Source: Clostridium sp. NkU-1 (lineage in GTDB: Bacteria > Bacillota_A > Clostridia > Lachnospirales > Lachnospiraceae). Taken from it: 64,000 bases of DNA. The notes beneath the pieces were generated by a model that saw only the letters and a list, made by a program, of their open reading frames with translations, ran no database searches and was not told the DNA's origin. A program made the position numbers and the translations under genes. The stretch covers positions 1 through 64,000 of the forward strand of contig BBDR01000017.1 in the NCBI GenBank assembly GCA_001312405.1, read 5' to 3'. Numbering within the stretch: the stretch's first letter is position 1; each line of letters opens with the position of its first letter. Shown here piece after piece: positions 30,910 through 40,845 of this stretch.

Positions 30910-31122
30910 ATGAAGTATACCATTGACAGAATCGGGGAACAGATCGTTATCTGTGAGGATGAAAACGGAGATATGGTAAAGATTCAGGCTGCCGCGCTGC
31001 CTGAAGGCGTAAGGGAGGGGGATATCCTTACAGAGGCTGACGGGACGTGGACTCTTGAGAAAGAAGAGACGGAGAGGCGCAGGCAGAGGATACGGGAAAA
31101 GCTTAGAGGTCTGACAGAATAA
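30910..31122 (+). CDS. Small DUF3006-type protein
   Basis: 70 aa, ATG after GGAAGGGGAAAGG. KYTIDRIGEQIVICEDENGD and PEGVREGDIL match the DUF3006 small beta-rich proteins often encoded right after MBL-fold ComEC-like genes, as here. Function unknown; the pairing suggests a shared process. Confidence 0.75.
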   Translation: MKYTIDRIGEQIVICEDENGDMVKIQAAALPEGVREGDILTEADGTWTLEKEETERRRQRIREKLRGLTE

Positions 31123-31140
31123 AGGATTAAAGAGTGAAAT

Positions 31141-32106
31141 ATGGAGAATTATATTGTACTGGATCTGGAATGGAACCAGAGCAACCGAGGGAAGGAGGAG
31201 ACGGTAGAACGCCTTCCCTTTGAAATCATAGAGATCGGGGCGGTAAAGCTAAATGAGGCCCTGGAAGAAGTAGAAGAATTTAAGCGGCTTATAAAACCTC
31301 AGGTTTATCCGGAGCTTCATGAAAAGATATTGGAAGTGACCCATATGGATGAAAAGACCCTGATGGAAGAGGGACGGAACTTTGAGGAAGCCGTAAAGGA
31401 ATTCCTTATATGGTGCGGAGAGGACGCTGTATTCTGCACCTGGGGGTCCATGGACTTAACGGAGCTGCAGCGGAATATAGCTTTTTATGGAATTCCAAAT
31501 CCGTTTCCCAAGCCCTTTCTCTACTATGACGTGCAAAAGCTTTACAGCCTGCTTTATGGAGATGGAAAGGATAGGCAGTCCCTTGACATTGCAGTTTTAG
31601 AGCTGCAGGTCATGGAAGAGAGGCCTTTTCACCGGGCCCTTGACGATGCCCATTATACCGGGCGGGTTATGAATCAAATGGATTTTGAAAAGGTCCGGGA
31701 ATACTGGTCAACGGATTATTACCGCCTGCCGGAAAATAAAGAGGAAGAGGTATATCTGGTATTTCCCGGGTATTCCAAATACATCTCAAGGCCCTTTGAG
31801 ACAAAACAGGATGCCATTGGGGACAAAACCGTTACGGATTTAATCTGCTGCAAGTGCAACCGGATGCTGAGAAAAAAAGATCAGATGGTTTTCCGTGAAC
31901 CAGAAGTTTTACACGGCTCTTGGATGCTGTCCTGAGCATGGGAATGTAAAGGGCAAGATCCGTATGAGGCGGACTGATGACGGACGTGTCTACGTAGTTA
32001 AAACCATGAGGCTGGTTGGAGAGGAAGATGTCCGGGAGATTTACGAAAAAAAAGGAAGAGACCAGAAAAAAACGGGTGGAAAAAAACAAAAAACCCGAAA
32101 GCATAA
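31141..32106 (+). CDS. DnaQ-like 3'-5' exonuclease (frame break; end uncertain)
   Basis: About 320 aa. The exonuclease domain has motif I YIVLDLEWNQ, motif II DAVFCTWGSMDLTEL and motif III FHRALDDAHYTGRVM (DEDDh family). An A7 run at 31871-31877 breaks the frame; restored, the protein continues through LGCCPEHGNVKGK with Cys pairs that may form a zinc site. The Lys-rich tail contains several A7-A8 runs, so its end is uncertain: the current frame stops at 32179, but the double TAA at 32104-32109 before the hairpin is more natural. RNA or DNA substrate unknown. Confidence 0.75.
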
Positions 32107-32113
32107 TAAAAAG

Positions 32114-32130
32114 AAGGGGGATTCCCCCTT
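32114..32130. terminator. Short GC hairpin between convergent genes
   Basis: Stem AAGGGGG/CCCCCTT with loop ATT lies between the exonuclease gene and the convergent response regulator gene. Short, so weak evidence for termination. Confidence 0.5.
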
Positions 32131-32132
32131 TC

Positions 32133-32841
32133 CTAAATCTCGCTTTCCTTCATTCGGTATCCAACCCCGATTTCCGTGAAAATATACTTTGCTCTGCCGG
32201 ATTGTTTTCTATTTTTCTGCGGATATGGGCCATATTGACGCGGAGAATCTGATTGTTGCTGTCTGCGTAAGGTCCCCAGATGTGCTTATAATGTAGTCAT
32301 AGGTCAGGACCTTTCCGGAGTTTTCCGCAAGAAGGGAAACCAGCTTATATTCGATCTGAGTCAAATGAATCTTATGTCCGCCAAGTGTGACAAGGCGCTT
32401 GGCAAAATCAATAAGCAGTTCTTCGTTCTTGTATGGGGTAGGTATGACAGAACCATCTACGGTACTGACGGTAGGCCTTCCGTGGCGCAGAGCAGTTCGG
32501 ATCCTGGCTAAAAGTTCACTGGTTCCAAAAGGCTTTGTAATATAATCATCGGCACCGAAATCAAGAGCAGCCACTTTTTCATGCTCCTGGGTCCTGGCGG
32601 AAATGACTATAATGGGAATCGAAGTCCAGCTTCGGACGCTTTTAATGATATCAATTCCATCCAGATCAGGAAGCCCTAAGTCCAAAAGGATCACATCAGG
32701 GCAAAGGGAATTGATGAGAGCCAGTCCATCCCGCCCGTTATAGGCGGTATTTACTTTATAATCATGTCTTTCCAATGCGCTTTCAATAAAGTTGCAGATA
32801 TTTTTTTCGTCTTCAATCATGACGATTGTAAACTTACTCAT
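32133..32841 (-). CDS. Response regulator, KdpE-like (OmpR family; frame breaks)
   Basis: About 236 aa. Receiver domain with VMIEDEKN, phospho-Asp in VILLDLGLPDLDG and Lys in DYITKPFG, then a winged helix. As read, the last 50 residues are out of frame; adding single bases near 32287 and 32197 gives HIWGPYADSNNQILRVNMAH and FTEIGVGYRM, the classic KdpE end. ATG 32841 with GGGGAG is preferred over 32847, and both overlap the kinase gene. No kdpFABC genes are seen nearby. Confidence 0.83.
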
Positions 32842-33925
32842 AAGCATTCTCCCCTAATGGTAATGTAAATGTTAAAACAGCGCCATGTTCTTCATTGGCG
32901 GCTGTAATTTTTCCGTCGTGTGCAGTTACAATGGCTTTACAGATAGAAAGCCCGATTCCCATTCCCTTATGGGAATCATAGCTGCTGTTGGGTGATGAAG
33001 TATAACCGTCAAATAAAGTCTCCAGCCGTTCCGGAGAAATTCCCACGCCATGATCCCGGATCTGAAACCAGGCATATCCATCCTCTACGAAGATCGATAA
33101 GCTGATGGGGTCCGTTGAATTGGAATGATAGACGGCATTTTCCAGAAGATTTATAATCACCTGTTCAATTAAAGTGGCATCCATTGGTACCATGACAAAC
33201 TCATCTGGTACGGTCACATGGACAATGGATCCTGGCAGCCTTTTGTGAAAGCGCTCAATGGCCTCGGAAGCTACCTCTTCCAGCGGCTCCAGGCGCTTTA
33301 AAACCTGAGCTCCAGTATCCCGGATCCTGGTGACGCTGAGCAGGTTTTCCACCATATTTAAGAGCCAGTTGGCATCTTCCCGTATATTGGAGACCAGGCT
33401 GGTTTTTTCTGCCTCCGGCATGGTGCCTGAATTTTCCAGGTATGTGCTGCTGGCACCGATGATTCCTGTGAGGGGAGTTCGAAGGTCATGGGAAATGGCC
33501 CGTAAAAGGTTTGCTCTCAAGGCCTCCTTTTCCGCTTCCATTAACATCTTTTCCCGTTCGTTTAAGATACGGCTTTGCTCCTTTAAATGGGTCGTAGTAG
33601 CGCTTGTAATGGAGGATATGATTAACAGTGCCATAAAGGTGATCGGGTATCCTTCCATTGTAAAGTTAAACGCCATATATGGGTAAGTAAACACAAAGTT
33701 TACACAGATCACGCTGATAAAGGATGCAATAACTCCTGGTATATAGCCGGTGGAATAGCGGGAGATCAAAACCACTGCCATCATATAAATGATTCCTACA
33801 TTGTTAGTATATCCTCCCAGTATGTGCATCATGTAGGAAAGGATGGTGGCAAACAGGAGGGAAATAAAGGTGATTATAAAATTTCGAAGCAGGTCCCTTT
33901 TGGATATAATTTTATGTTTTCTCAT
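32834..33925 (-). CDS. Sensor histidine kinase, KdpD C-terminal type (DUF4118)
   Basis: 363 aa, intact. Four TM helices in residues 15-110 form the DUF4118 module, followed by HisKA with AISHDLRTPLTG (phospho-His) and HATPase_c with NLLENAVYHS, DHGVGISP and GMGIGLSICKAI. The N-terminal KdpD/Usp domain of true KdpD is missing, which is common in clostridial versions. Its stop overlaps the start of the regulator gene. Confidence 0.88.
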   Translation of the reverse strand: MRKHKIISKRDLLRNFIITFISLLFATILSYMMHILGGYTNNVGIIYMMAVVLISRYSTGYIPGVIASFISVICVNFVFTYPYMAFNFTMEGYPITFMALLIISSITSATTTHLKEQSRILNEREKMLMEAEKEALRANLLRAISHDLRTPLTGIIGASSTYLENSGTMPEAEKTSLVSNIREDANWLLNMVENLLSVTRIRDTGAQVLKRLEPLEEVASEAIERFHKRLPGSIVHVTVPDEFVMVPMDATLIEQVIINLLENAVYHSNSTDPISLSIFVEDGYAWFQIRDHGVGISPERLETLFDGYTSSPNSSYDSHKGMGIGLSICKAIVTAHDGKITAANEEHGAVLTFTLPLGENAYE

Positions 33926-33942
33926 GGAATACCCCTTGTTAT

Positions 33943-35501
33943 CTAACGAAATTTGAAACGGCCTCCCCGCCGTCCTTTCCGTTTTGATGAATAGGAACTG
34001 CGCCTTTGTTCCAGAATGCTGTTGAATTCATCGGCTGAAACACCGGAGTCCCGAAGGCGTTTCATGCGCTGCTCCCGCCTTACAAGGAAGTCCTGTTCTT
34101 CCCTGTGTTTCTGGTATATGAAAAATGCTGCTGCACATCCGATTAAAGCGATTGCTCCCACGCTTCCTAATATAAGCCAGGCAGCTAAGGGGATCTCAAA
34201 GGGCCTTAAAGCCTTTTCCCGGTAATCTTCCGTTTCCTTTTCCGGACGTTTTCCGGAAGGGTTTACGGAAGTCTGGGCGGCAGACGGGTCCAAAGCCTCG
34301 CCGGACTGGGAATCGGTTTCGGCATGAGGGATGGCGGCGATCCTGGTCTCTGCTTCCTTGTTCTGGAATAAGACGTCATTTACTTCCAGGAAGGTACTGC
34401 CTACGACCCGGTCATTATAACGGTAGTTTATTTTTGCAATGGCATTTTCAGGTCCCCTGATGAAATATCATAGCTGAGTTCTGCTTTTGCATCTGAAAAG
34501 TTTGCCGTTTTAGGAAGGATGATCCGGCTGTCAGGATCTAAAACCAGGGCCTCCGGTCTGGTGATGGCCAGTCCGCTGAAATTTAAGTCGCTGGTAACGG
34601 AGCTGTAGGTTTTTTCGTAATCCGCAGCTTTTAAGGAAACAAAACTTTCAAAACCAAAATCCAGGAGATGTTTCGTGTCCGCCCAATACTGGGGAGTGGA
34701 TCCCTTTAAGATTATGGTAATCAGCTTCATTCCGTTTCTTTCCGCACAGGTTATCAGGGTATTGCCGGCCAGCGTGGTGTAGCCTGTTTTGCCGCCGATG
34801 ATGCCCGAATAGTAGAAAGGAGTGCTTTTACGCATCATTTTATGACCGGGATAGATGGAAAGCCCTTCTTTATTGATGGAGTTAGGCGGAAGCTTATAAT
34901 AGGTTGTAGAATCGATTTCTTCAAAAACAGGATTATTAAAGGCTGCTCTTGCAATGAGGGCCATGTCGTAAGGGGAGGTATAATGCTCCGGGTCATTTAA
35001 GCCGCTTGGATTGGAAAAATGGGTATTGGTACATCCAAGCTCCTTTGCACGGACGTTCATCATATCGGCAAAGGCTTCGGTACTTCCCGCCACATGCTCT
35101 GCAAGGGCATTGGCTGATTCATTGGCTGATTTAAGCAGCAGGGCATACAGGCAGTCCTTGACAGACAGCTTGTCCCCTTCATTGATCCCGGCATTGCTGC
35201 TTCCGGATTCCACATTAAATACGGCGTTATGGGAAAATGTTACTGTTTCATCAAGACTGCATTTTTCAATGACCAAGAGCGCAGTCATGACCTTTGTAAT
35301 GCTGGCCGGAAAATATTCGTTGTGTATGTTCTGGCCCCACAGCACGGTTCCGGTGTCTGCATCCATCAGAATGGCTCCCTGCGCCTGGACCGACGGGCCG
35401 GAAGGCCAGTCTGCGGCCCCCATAGAAGTTCTGGTAAAGGAGGAAGCAAAAAAAAGCAGGCACAGAAAAAAAATATAAAAATTTTTAAAAAATTGAGTCA
35501 T
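33943..35501 (-). CDS. dacF: D-alanyl-D-alanine carboxypeptidase, DacF/PBP5 type (frame break)
   Basis: About 519 aa. Signal peptide, then serine-type carboxypeptidase with SxxK (PASITKVMTALL), SxN (KSANESANALAE) and KTG (GGKTGYTTLAGN); it trims peptidoglycan stem peptides. One A is missing near 34450; restoring it extends the protein through NYRYNDRVVGSTFL to a C-terminal TM helix (AAWLILGSVGAIALIGC) and a very basic tail (SSKRKGRRGGRFKFR). ATG 35501 is preferred because GGAGAG lies 10 nt upstream; ATG 35519 is possible. Confidence 0.88.
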
Positions 35502-35587
35502 ATTGAGTAATCTCTCCATAAGCTTTCATTCGGTTTCAGACGATACTTCAATCTACAGTATAGGTTATTTGCTGTAACAAGTAAAGA

Positions 35588-36297
35588 TTATTCGCGATTT
35601 TTCCCACATTTGTATATGGATGACTTGCCCATAATAAAAAGGCAGATGGCCCAAATCAGCAGAATGGAGAAAAGGTAGATAAAACCGATGAGAAAGACCG
35701 TGTCCCGAAAGAAGCCTTCCGGTACAATGTTAATGAGCATATCGGTGGAAGGATCCAGCATCCACAAGTCATTTTTAAAGAATATATGGTGGAACATAAT
35801 AAAATATCTGGTAAAATCTGTGGAAATAATGAGCGCTGTGGCAGCAGACAGGAAAAAAAAGATCCCGGTGCCCGCGCACACGGCCCGGGGAAAAGTCCTT
35901 TTGAAATTGGTCTTTAATAAAAGAAGAACAATAAGGCATAAGGCCATGACCATGAGGCAGCCTGACCGTATGGACAGGGCACCTAAGAACAGTCCGCGGA
36001 CATCCTCCATATGGGCGATTTCACGGGCATTAAAAAATTCCCGTTCAACGCTCCTATGGTGGTCTCTACGTGAAGATTGTCCCTCTTCCCCCGCAGATAA
36101 GACATCATCTCACTGGTAACGTCTAGAAGGTCCTCCATTGTCATGGAGACTGCCTGGGTCACATTATATTTGGTATATTCTTTTTCGAAGTATCCTGGAG
36201 TCCAGTACACAGCAGCCTCCACAGAGGTGAATAAAAGCACGATCATCAGGCAGATGGAAAATATGATTCCAGCAGTATATTGAAGCAAACGGTTCAT
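35588..36297 (-). CDS. Integral membrane protein, TIGR01906/DUF1461 family (frame break)
   Basis: About 236 aa. Starts after AAGGAGGAATCCC. TM1 is SICLMIVLLFTSVEAAVYW; three more TM helices follow after an extracellular loop containing AVSMTMEDLLDVTSEMMSYL. One G is missing in the GGG run near 36044; restored it reads LNGEFFNAREIAHMEDV. Function unknown. Confidence 0.78.
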
Positions 36298-36317
36298 GGG
36301 ATTCCTCCTTGAGGGAA

Positions 36318-36969
36318 TTAATGTTTTGTTGCGGTAGGTAAGTTCCAGCAAAAGCGGGTCGCCAGAAGACGGATCAAAACCACAGAGCATGCGCCCGCCA
36401 GCATGGCGATATTGCCATCTATGCAGTTCATAAGCCAGGCATAAAGGATGGCGCCTGCAATGGAAGCACAGGCATAAATATGCTTTCTAAGGACATATGG
36501 AGTTTGTCCGGCCATAATGTCCCGCAGAATGCCGCCGCCGACTCCGGTGATGACGCCTAAAAAAAATGATGAGAAAGTGGTAATCCCCATAACCGGAAAG
36601 CACTGCTGTATCAATTCCGACTACGGTAAAGGCCCCAAGTCCGATGGCATCAAATATGTTCATAACCTTTTCATAGGTTTCCAGGGATCGCCCATCCAGT
36701 ATTTTCTGGTTCAGTCTTACGATGATAAATAAAAGCATAACCGTTATAAAGGCCAGTAATACATAAATAGGGTCTTTAAAAAGGGCAGGAGGTACATTTC
36801 CTATGATAATATCCCTTAACATACCGCCTCCCACGGCGGTGGTAACACCCAAAACAATGACTCCAAGAAGATCCAGCCGTTTTTTTATGGCAACCATGGC
36901 TCCGGAAGAGGCAAAGGCTATGGTTCCGACAGCTTCTATAAAGAAAAACAGGGAAAATTCTATTTTCAT
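36318..36969 (-). CDS. Trimeric intracellular cation channel (TRIC/UPF0126, YicG-like) protein (frame break)
   Basis: About 216 aa with seven TM helices in two repeats, each with a Gly-rich signature: TAVGGGMLRDIIIGNVPP and TGVGGGILRDIMAGQTP. Start at 36969 after GGAGG. The frame breaks in the T8 run near 36560; two fewer T (or one more) gives FLIIFLGVITGVGGG. Bacterial TRIC homologues conduct K+; some UPF0126 proteins are linked to glycine uptake. Confidence 0.85.
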
Positions 36970-37245
36970 GGAAAACCTCCGATATATTTCTCTAAGGGAA
37001 ATTAAGGCAAGTATAAGATTTGGAGAGAAATTTGTCAATATATGTCGTTGTATAATCACAGGGCTTAACGCAATGGTTAAATATTACTTGATTTTTTTAA
37101 ATAAAATTATATATTATATTGAAAAGTTCAAAAATGAACGTTTTAATGATTCTGCAGTAAGAGAAAGGGGATGACGCAGGCTTAGAAAGCCCAATGGGAA
37201 GAATACAGTGGAACTAGACGACCTGATTTCAGAAAGAGGTGTTGC

Positions 37246-38604
37246 ATGATGAACCAGAAAGATTTTATGAAAAATGTGGAAGAATGGTCTGATATTTGTT
37301 TGAATGACGAAAGAATTGACTTGGAAGCCTACGACAGGTTTGAGGTAAAGCGGGGGCTTAGGGATAAAAGCGGCAACGGTGTTGTGGCAGGTTTGACCAA
37401 GGTATCAAAGATTTTATCAAACAAAGTCGTAGATGGGGAAAAGGTCCCGTGTGAAGGCCAGCTGTTTTACCGGGGATATAATATTCATGATCTGGTAGAC
37501 GGCGTTGTAAGAGAGGGGCGTTTTGGATTTGAGGAAATTGCCTATCTTCTTCTTTTTGGAGATCTGCCAGACAAAGGCCAGCTGGAACGCTTTACGGAGA
37601 CCCTGGGCTACAGCCGGACTCTGCCTACCAATTTTGTCAGAGATGTGGTCATGAAGGCCCCAAGCCACGATATGATGTCCTGCCTTGCCAGAAGCATTCT
37701 CACTCTGGCCTCTTATGATGAAAAGGCCGGCGACATATCTGTTCCCAATGTGCTCCGACAGAGCCTGATGTTAATCAGCGTCATGCCGATGCTGGCAGTT
37801 TATGGATATCATGCGTTCAACCACTATGAGAGAGGGGACAGCATGTATATCCACAGGCCGGATGAAAAGCTGTCTACGGCAGAAAATATCTTAAGGCTCT
37901 TAAGGCCTGATATGAAGTATTCCAAGGTGGAAGCCCATGTACTCGACCTGGCCCTGATCCTTCATATGGAGCATGGAGGAGGAAATAACTCCACCTTTAC
38001 GACTCATGTGGTCACTTCCTCAGGTACGGACACCTACAGTGTGGTCGCGGCTGCACTTGCCTCTTTAAAGGGACCAAAGCATGGCGGCGCCAACATTAAG
38101 GTTGTGGAAATGATGGAGGATCTGCGGAAAGGGGTCCATGACTTAAAGGATGAGGAGGAAGTGGAGAAGTACTTAAGAAAGCTTCTTCATAAGGAAGCAT
38201 TTGACCGGAAAGGGCTTATTTACGGTATGGGACATGCGGTTTATTCCAAATCCGATCCCCGTGCAGAAGTATTTAAAGGCTTTGTTAAACAACTGTCAGA
38301 GGAAAAGGGGCGGCTGGCTGATTTTAACCTATATTCCATGATCGAACGCCTGGCTCCCCAGGTAATTGCAGATGAAAGAAAGATATATAAAGGCGTAAGC
38401 GCCAACGTGGACTTTTACAGCGGCTTTGTGTACAGCATGCTGGACATTCCCAAGGAATTGTTCACCCCGATCTTTGCCATTGCAAGGATTGTAGGCTGGA
38501 GTGCCCACCGGATCGAAGAGCTTATCAACATGGATAAGATCATCCGTCCGGCCTACATCAGTGTGATGCAGGAAGAGGATTATAAACCTCTTGGAGATCG
38601 TTAA
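37246..38604 (+). CDS. gltA: Citrate synthase
   Basis: 452 aa, intact. Catalyses oxaloacetate + acetyl-CoA to citrate. Active-site regions are HMEHGGGNNSTFTTHVVT (His), GPKHGGANIKVVEMM and YGMGHAVYSKSDPRAEVF (His and Asp region), with ANVDFYSGFVYSML near the end. It has an N-terminal extension of about 60 aa before GLTKVSKI. Monocistronic. A long promoter region (36970-37245) precedes it. Confidence 0.92.
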   Translation: MMNQKDFMKNVEEWSDICLNDERIDLEAYDRFEVKRGLRDKSGNGVVAGLTKVSKILSNKVVDGEKVPCEGQLFYRGYNIHDLVDGVVREGRFGFEEIAYLLLFGDLPDKGQLERFTETLGYSRTLPTNFVRDVVMKAPSHDMMSCLARSILTLASYDEKAGDISVPNVLRQSLMLISVMPMLAVYGYHAFNHYERGDSMYIHRPDEKLSTAENILRLLRPDMKYSKVEAHVLDLALILHMEHGGGNNSTFTTHVVTSSGTDTYSVVAAALASLKGPKHGGANIKVVEMMEDLRKGVHDLKDEEEVEKYLRKLLHKEAFDRKGLIYGMGHAVYSKSDPRAEVFKGFVKQLSEEKGRLADFNLYSMIERLAPQVIADERKIYKGVSANVDFYSGFVYSMLDIPKELFTPIFAIARIVGWSAHRIEELINMDKIIRPAYISVMQEEDYKPLGDR

Positions 38605-38719
38605 GAGAACGGTTGATGGTTAAAATACAGGCTGTACTGCAGGATTTCGGGTTGCGGTATAGTCTGTCTCATTTTCTTTATGGTTTTCAGCCTTATGTTT
38701 AACTTTGGAGGAAAAATCT

Positions 38720-39358
38720 ATGGATCTTTATTCACAAAAAAACCGACAGGACATTCCCTTATTGATAAAACATCTTCAGCGGAATAATATGGCAGGTTAT
38801 CTGGTTCAGGATAAAAATGAACTTCTGGAACTTTTAAGGAAGCTCATTGCAGATGGGACGACCGTAGGCTGCGGAGATTCGGTCACCCTTGAACAGACCG
38901 GGGTGTTTGAGGATTTAAGGAATCGGGATGTGGACTTTCCGGATAAGTTTGATCCTTCTCTTACCAGGGAAGAAAAACGGAAGATATACTTAAGGAATTT
39001 TTCGGCAGACACATTTATCACCGGAGCCAATGCGATTACCATGGACGGGAAGATCTTTAATATTGACGGCAATGGGAGCCGGGTGGCCCCTATGCTGTAC
39101 GGACCGGAACAGGTCATCGTGGTTGCAGGGGCCAATAAGATAACAAAAGATGTGGAGGCAGCTATAAAAAGAACCAGGCAGATCGCGGCTCCCTTAGATG
39201 CAAAGCGGCTTAACAAGTCAACTCCCTGTACCTCCCTTGGCCGCTGCATTGACTGTGGACACAGGGAGAGGATATGCAATGATTTTGTCCTGATTGCAGG
39301 CCAGTTTGTGAAGGACAGGATTAAGGTAATTATAGTAGACGAGGAACTGGGGTATTAA
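38720..39358 (+). CDS. LUD-domain protein (LutC/YkgG, DUF162)
   Basis: About 212 aa, start at ATG 38720 with GGAGG 8 nt upstream. Family features are TTVGCGDSVTLEQTG, ADTFITGANAITMDG, NIDGNGSRVAPM and VVAGANKITKD. A C-terminal cluster CTSLGRCIDCGHRERICND has four Cys that may bind a metal. LutC-like proteins belong to lactate oxidation complexes, but stand-alone LUD proteins such as this have no settled role. Confidence 0.82.
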   Translation: MDLYSQKNRQDIPLLIKHLQRNNMAGYLVQDKNELLELLRKLIADGTTVGCGDSVTLEQTGVFEDLRNRDVDFPDKFDPSLTREEKRKIYLRNFSADTFITGANAITMDGKIFNIDGNGSRVAPMLYGPEQVIVVAGANKITKDVEAAIKRTRQIAAPLDAKRLNKSTPCTSLGRCIDCGHRERICNDFVLIAGQFVKDRIKVIIVDEELGY

Positions 39359-39419
39359 AATATAACACAAATGAGGAAGAAACGCTGCAGGCTCTGGAGC
39401 CTGCAGGGGTCTTTGCCTC

Positions 39420-40845
39420 TTATAAAAGGGCAGGCTTCCCTTCGTTTAACAGATGGCCCTTTAAATATTCGGAAGGTGAGATTCCCGTACTTTTTAAGAA
39501 AACCTTGGTAAAATACCTGGTGCTGAAATATCCCACCCGTTCGGCAGTATTCCGGACCGTGGAAGTATGGCCTCCTGACATAAGCTCCATTGCCTTTTTT
39601 ATGCGGACGCCGGTTAAGTGGTCAACAAATTTTTCTCCGGTTTTCATCTTATAGATTTTGCTTAAGTAATTGGGCGAAATATCAATCATATCTGCAATCG
39701 TATTGATTCCAATCTGATCCATATAATGTTCCTCAATATAAGCATTGATTTTATCGATTAAATCAATGCTCTGGTTCTGTGAGGTCATCTGCTTTAAATA
39801 TTCCACAAGCTGGTTAAAGGATAGAATGCTGACAGTTGTTCCTGATTCCATTGTAAAAATGCGGTTTAAGGAATCATCACAAAGCTCAAAGACCTTTTTT
39901 TCATGAGGAAATTGGGAAAGTGTATGAAGAAGATTCTGAAAGCCCATAACATCATCTGTCTGGTGGGCGATCAAAAGCTTTTCCAGTAAATCCGAAAAAG
40001 GCAGAAGAGGGGAAAAGGTCTGCCTCTCTTTCTCAGATATAACCGATCCAAGGCGGACGCAAAGGCGCAGGCTTTCCTCCCTTTGAACCGACTCAAACTG
40101 TGCAAACAGTTCTGAAAGATTCCCGGCGGAAACATGAAATCCGGTTGCCGTACATACGCTGGTCTGATGAAACCGGACCAGCGCGCTATGGAACTCCTCA
40201 GCAGGGATGACGGTACTGGTAAGATAACAGATTTCACCTGTAGGCAAAAAGGTGAATGCATACCGGGCACCGTAGCGGGAGGAGATGGAAGAGAGTATGG
40301 CATTCAGCTCATCTAAATCGTTTTTAAAGGTCTCCTTATGATAATGGTCAACATAAAAAAAGAACAGCCGTGTAAGGAGGAAGAACGTATTTGGGAGTCT
40401 GCAAAAACCGGATGGAGGTATGGAGGTCAAGAATTTTTTTCAAATTCCAGTTCATAATCCTTTTTCAGCAAAAGCTCCCGCTCTCCAAAAAGGGAAGCAG
40501 CCTTTTCCATGGTAGTTCTGACTTCCTCCAGGCTGGCAGGCTTTAAGAGATAGTCAATCGCTCCCAGCTTTAAGGCTTCCTGGGCATAGGTAAATTCTGC
40601 ATATCCGGTCAGCATGACCACCGGGATTTTTAGCTTATGAAACCGGGAAAATGCCTGCAGCCCGGTGAGCATCGGCATATGGATATCCAGAAAAATCAGG
40701 TCTGGCAATTCTTTTTCCAATTGCTTTAAAAGTTTTCTCCGTTTTCCACTTCAAAAAACTGGTGCATGTTGGGATAAAGTTCCTCAATCATGCTTTTTAA
40801 TCCAAGCCGGATGAGGCGTTCATCATCAGCCAGAAGAATTTTCAT
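39420..40845 (-). CDS. Response regulator, REC plus AraC-type HTH (YesN family; frame breaks)
   Basis: About 473 aa. The receiver starts MKILLADDERLIRLG; phospho-Asp lies in LIFLDIHMPML and Lys in DYLLKPASLEE. A long middle region (residues about 150-360) precedes the AraC HTH (INTIADMIDISPNYLSKIYK, AERVGYFSTRYFTKVFLK). Three breaks: a T4 run near 40735, an A5 run near 40437 and the T7 run near 40356. ATG 40845 overlaps the kinase stop. It probably activates the divergent importer and alpha-galactosidase genes. Confidence 0.84.

Noticed and set aside
32133..33925. Potassium-responsive KdpDE operon
   Set aside because: The kinase lacks the KdpD and Usp sensor domains and no kdpFABC genes are in the window; only C-terminal similarity remains, so the signal is left open.
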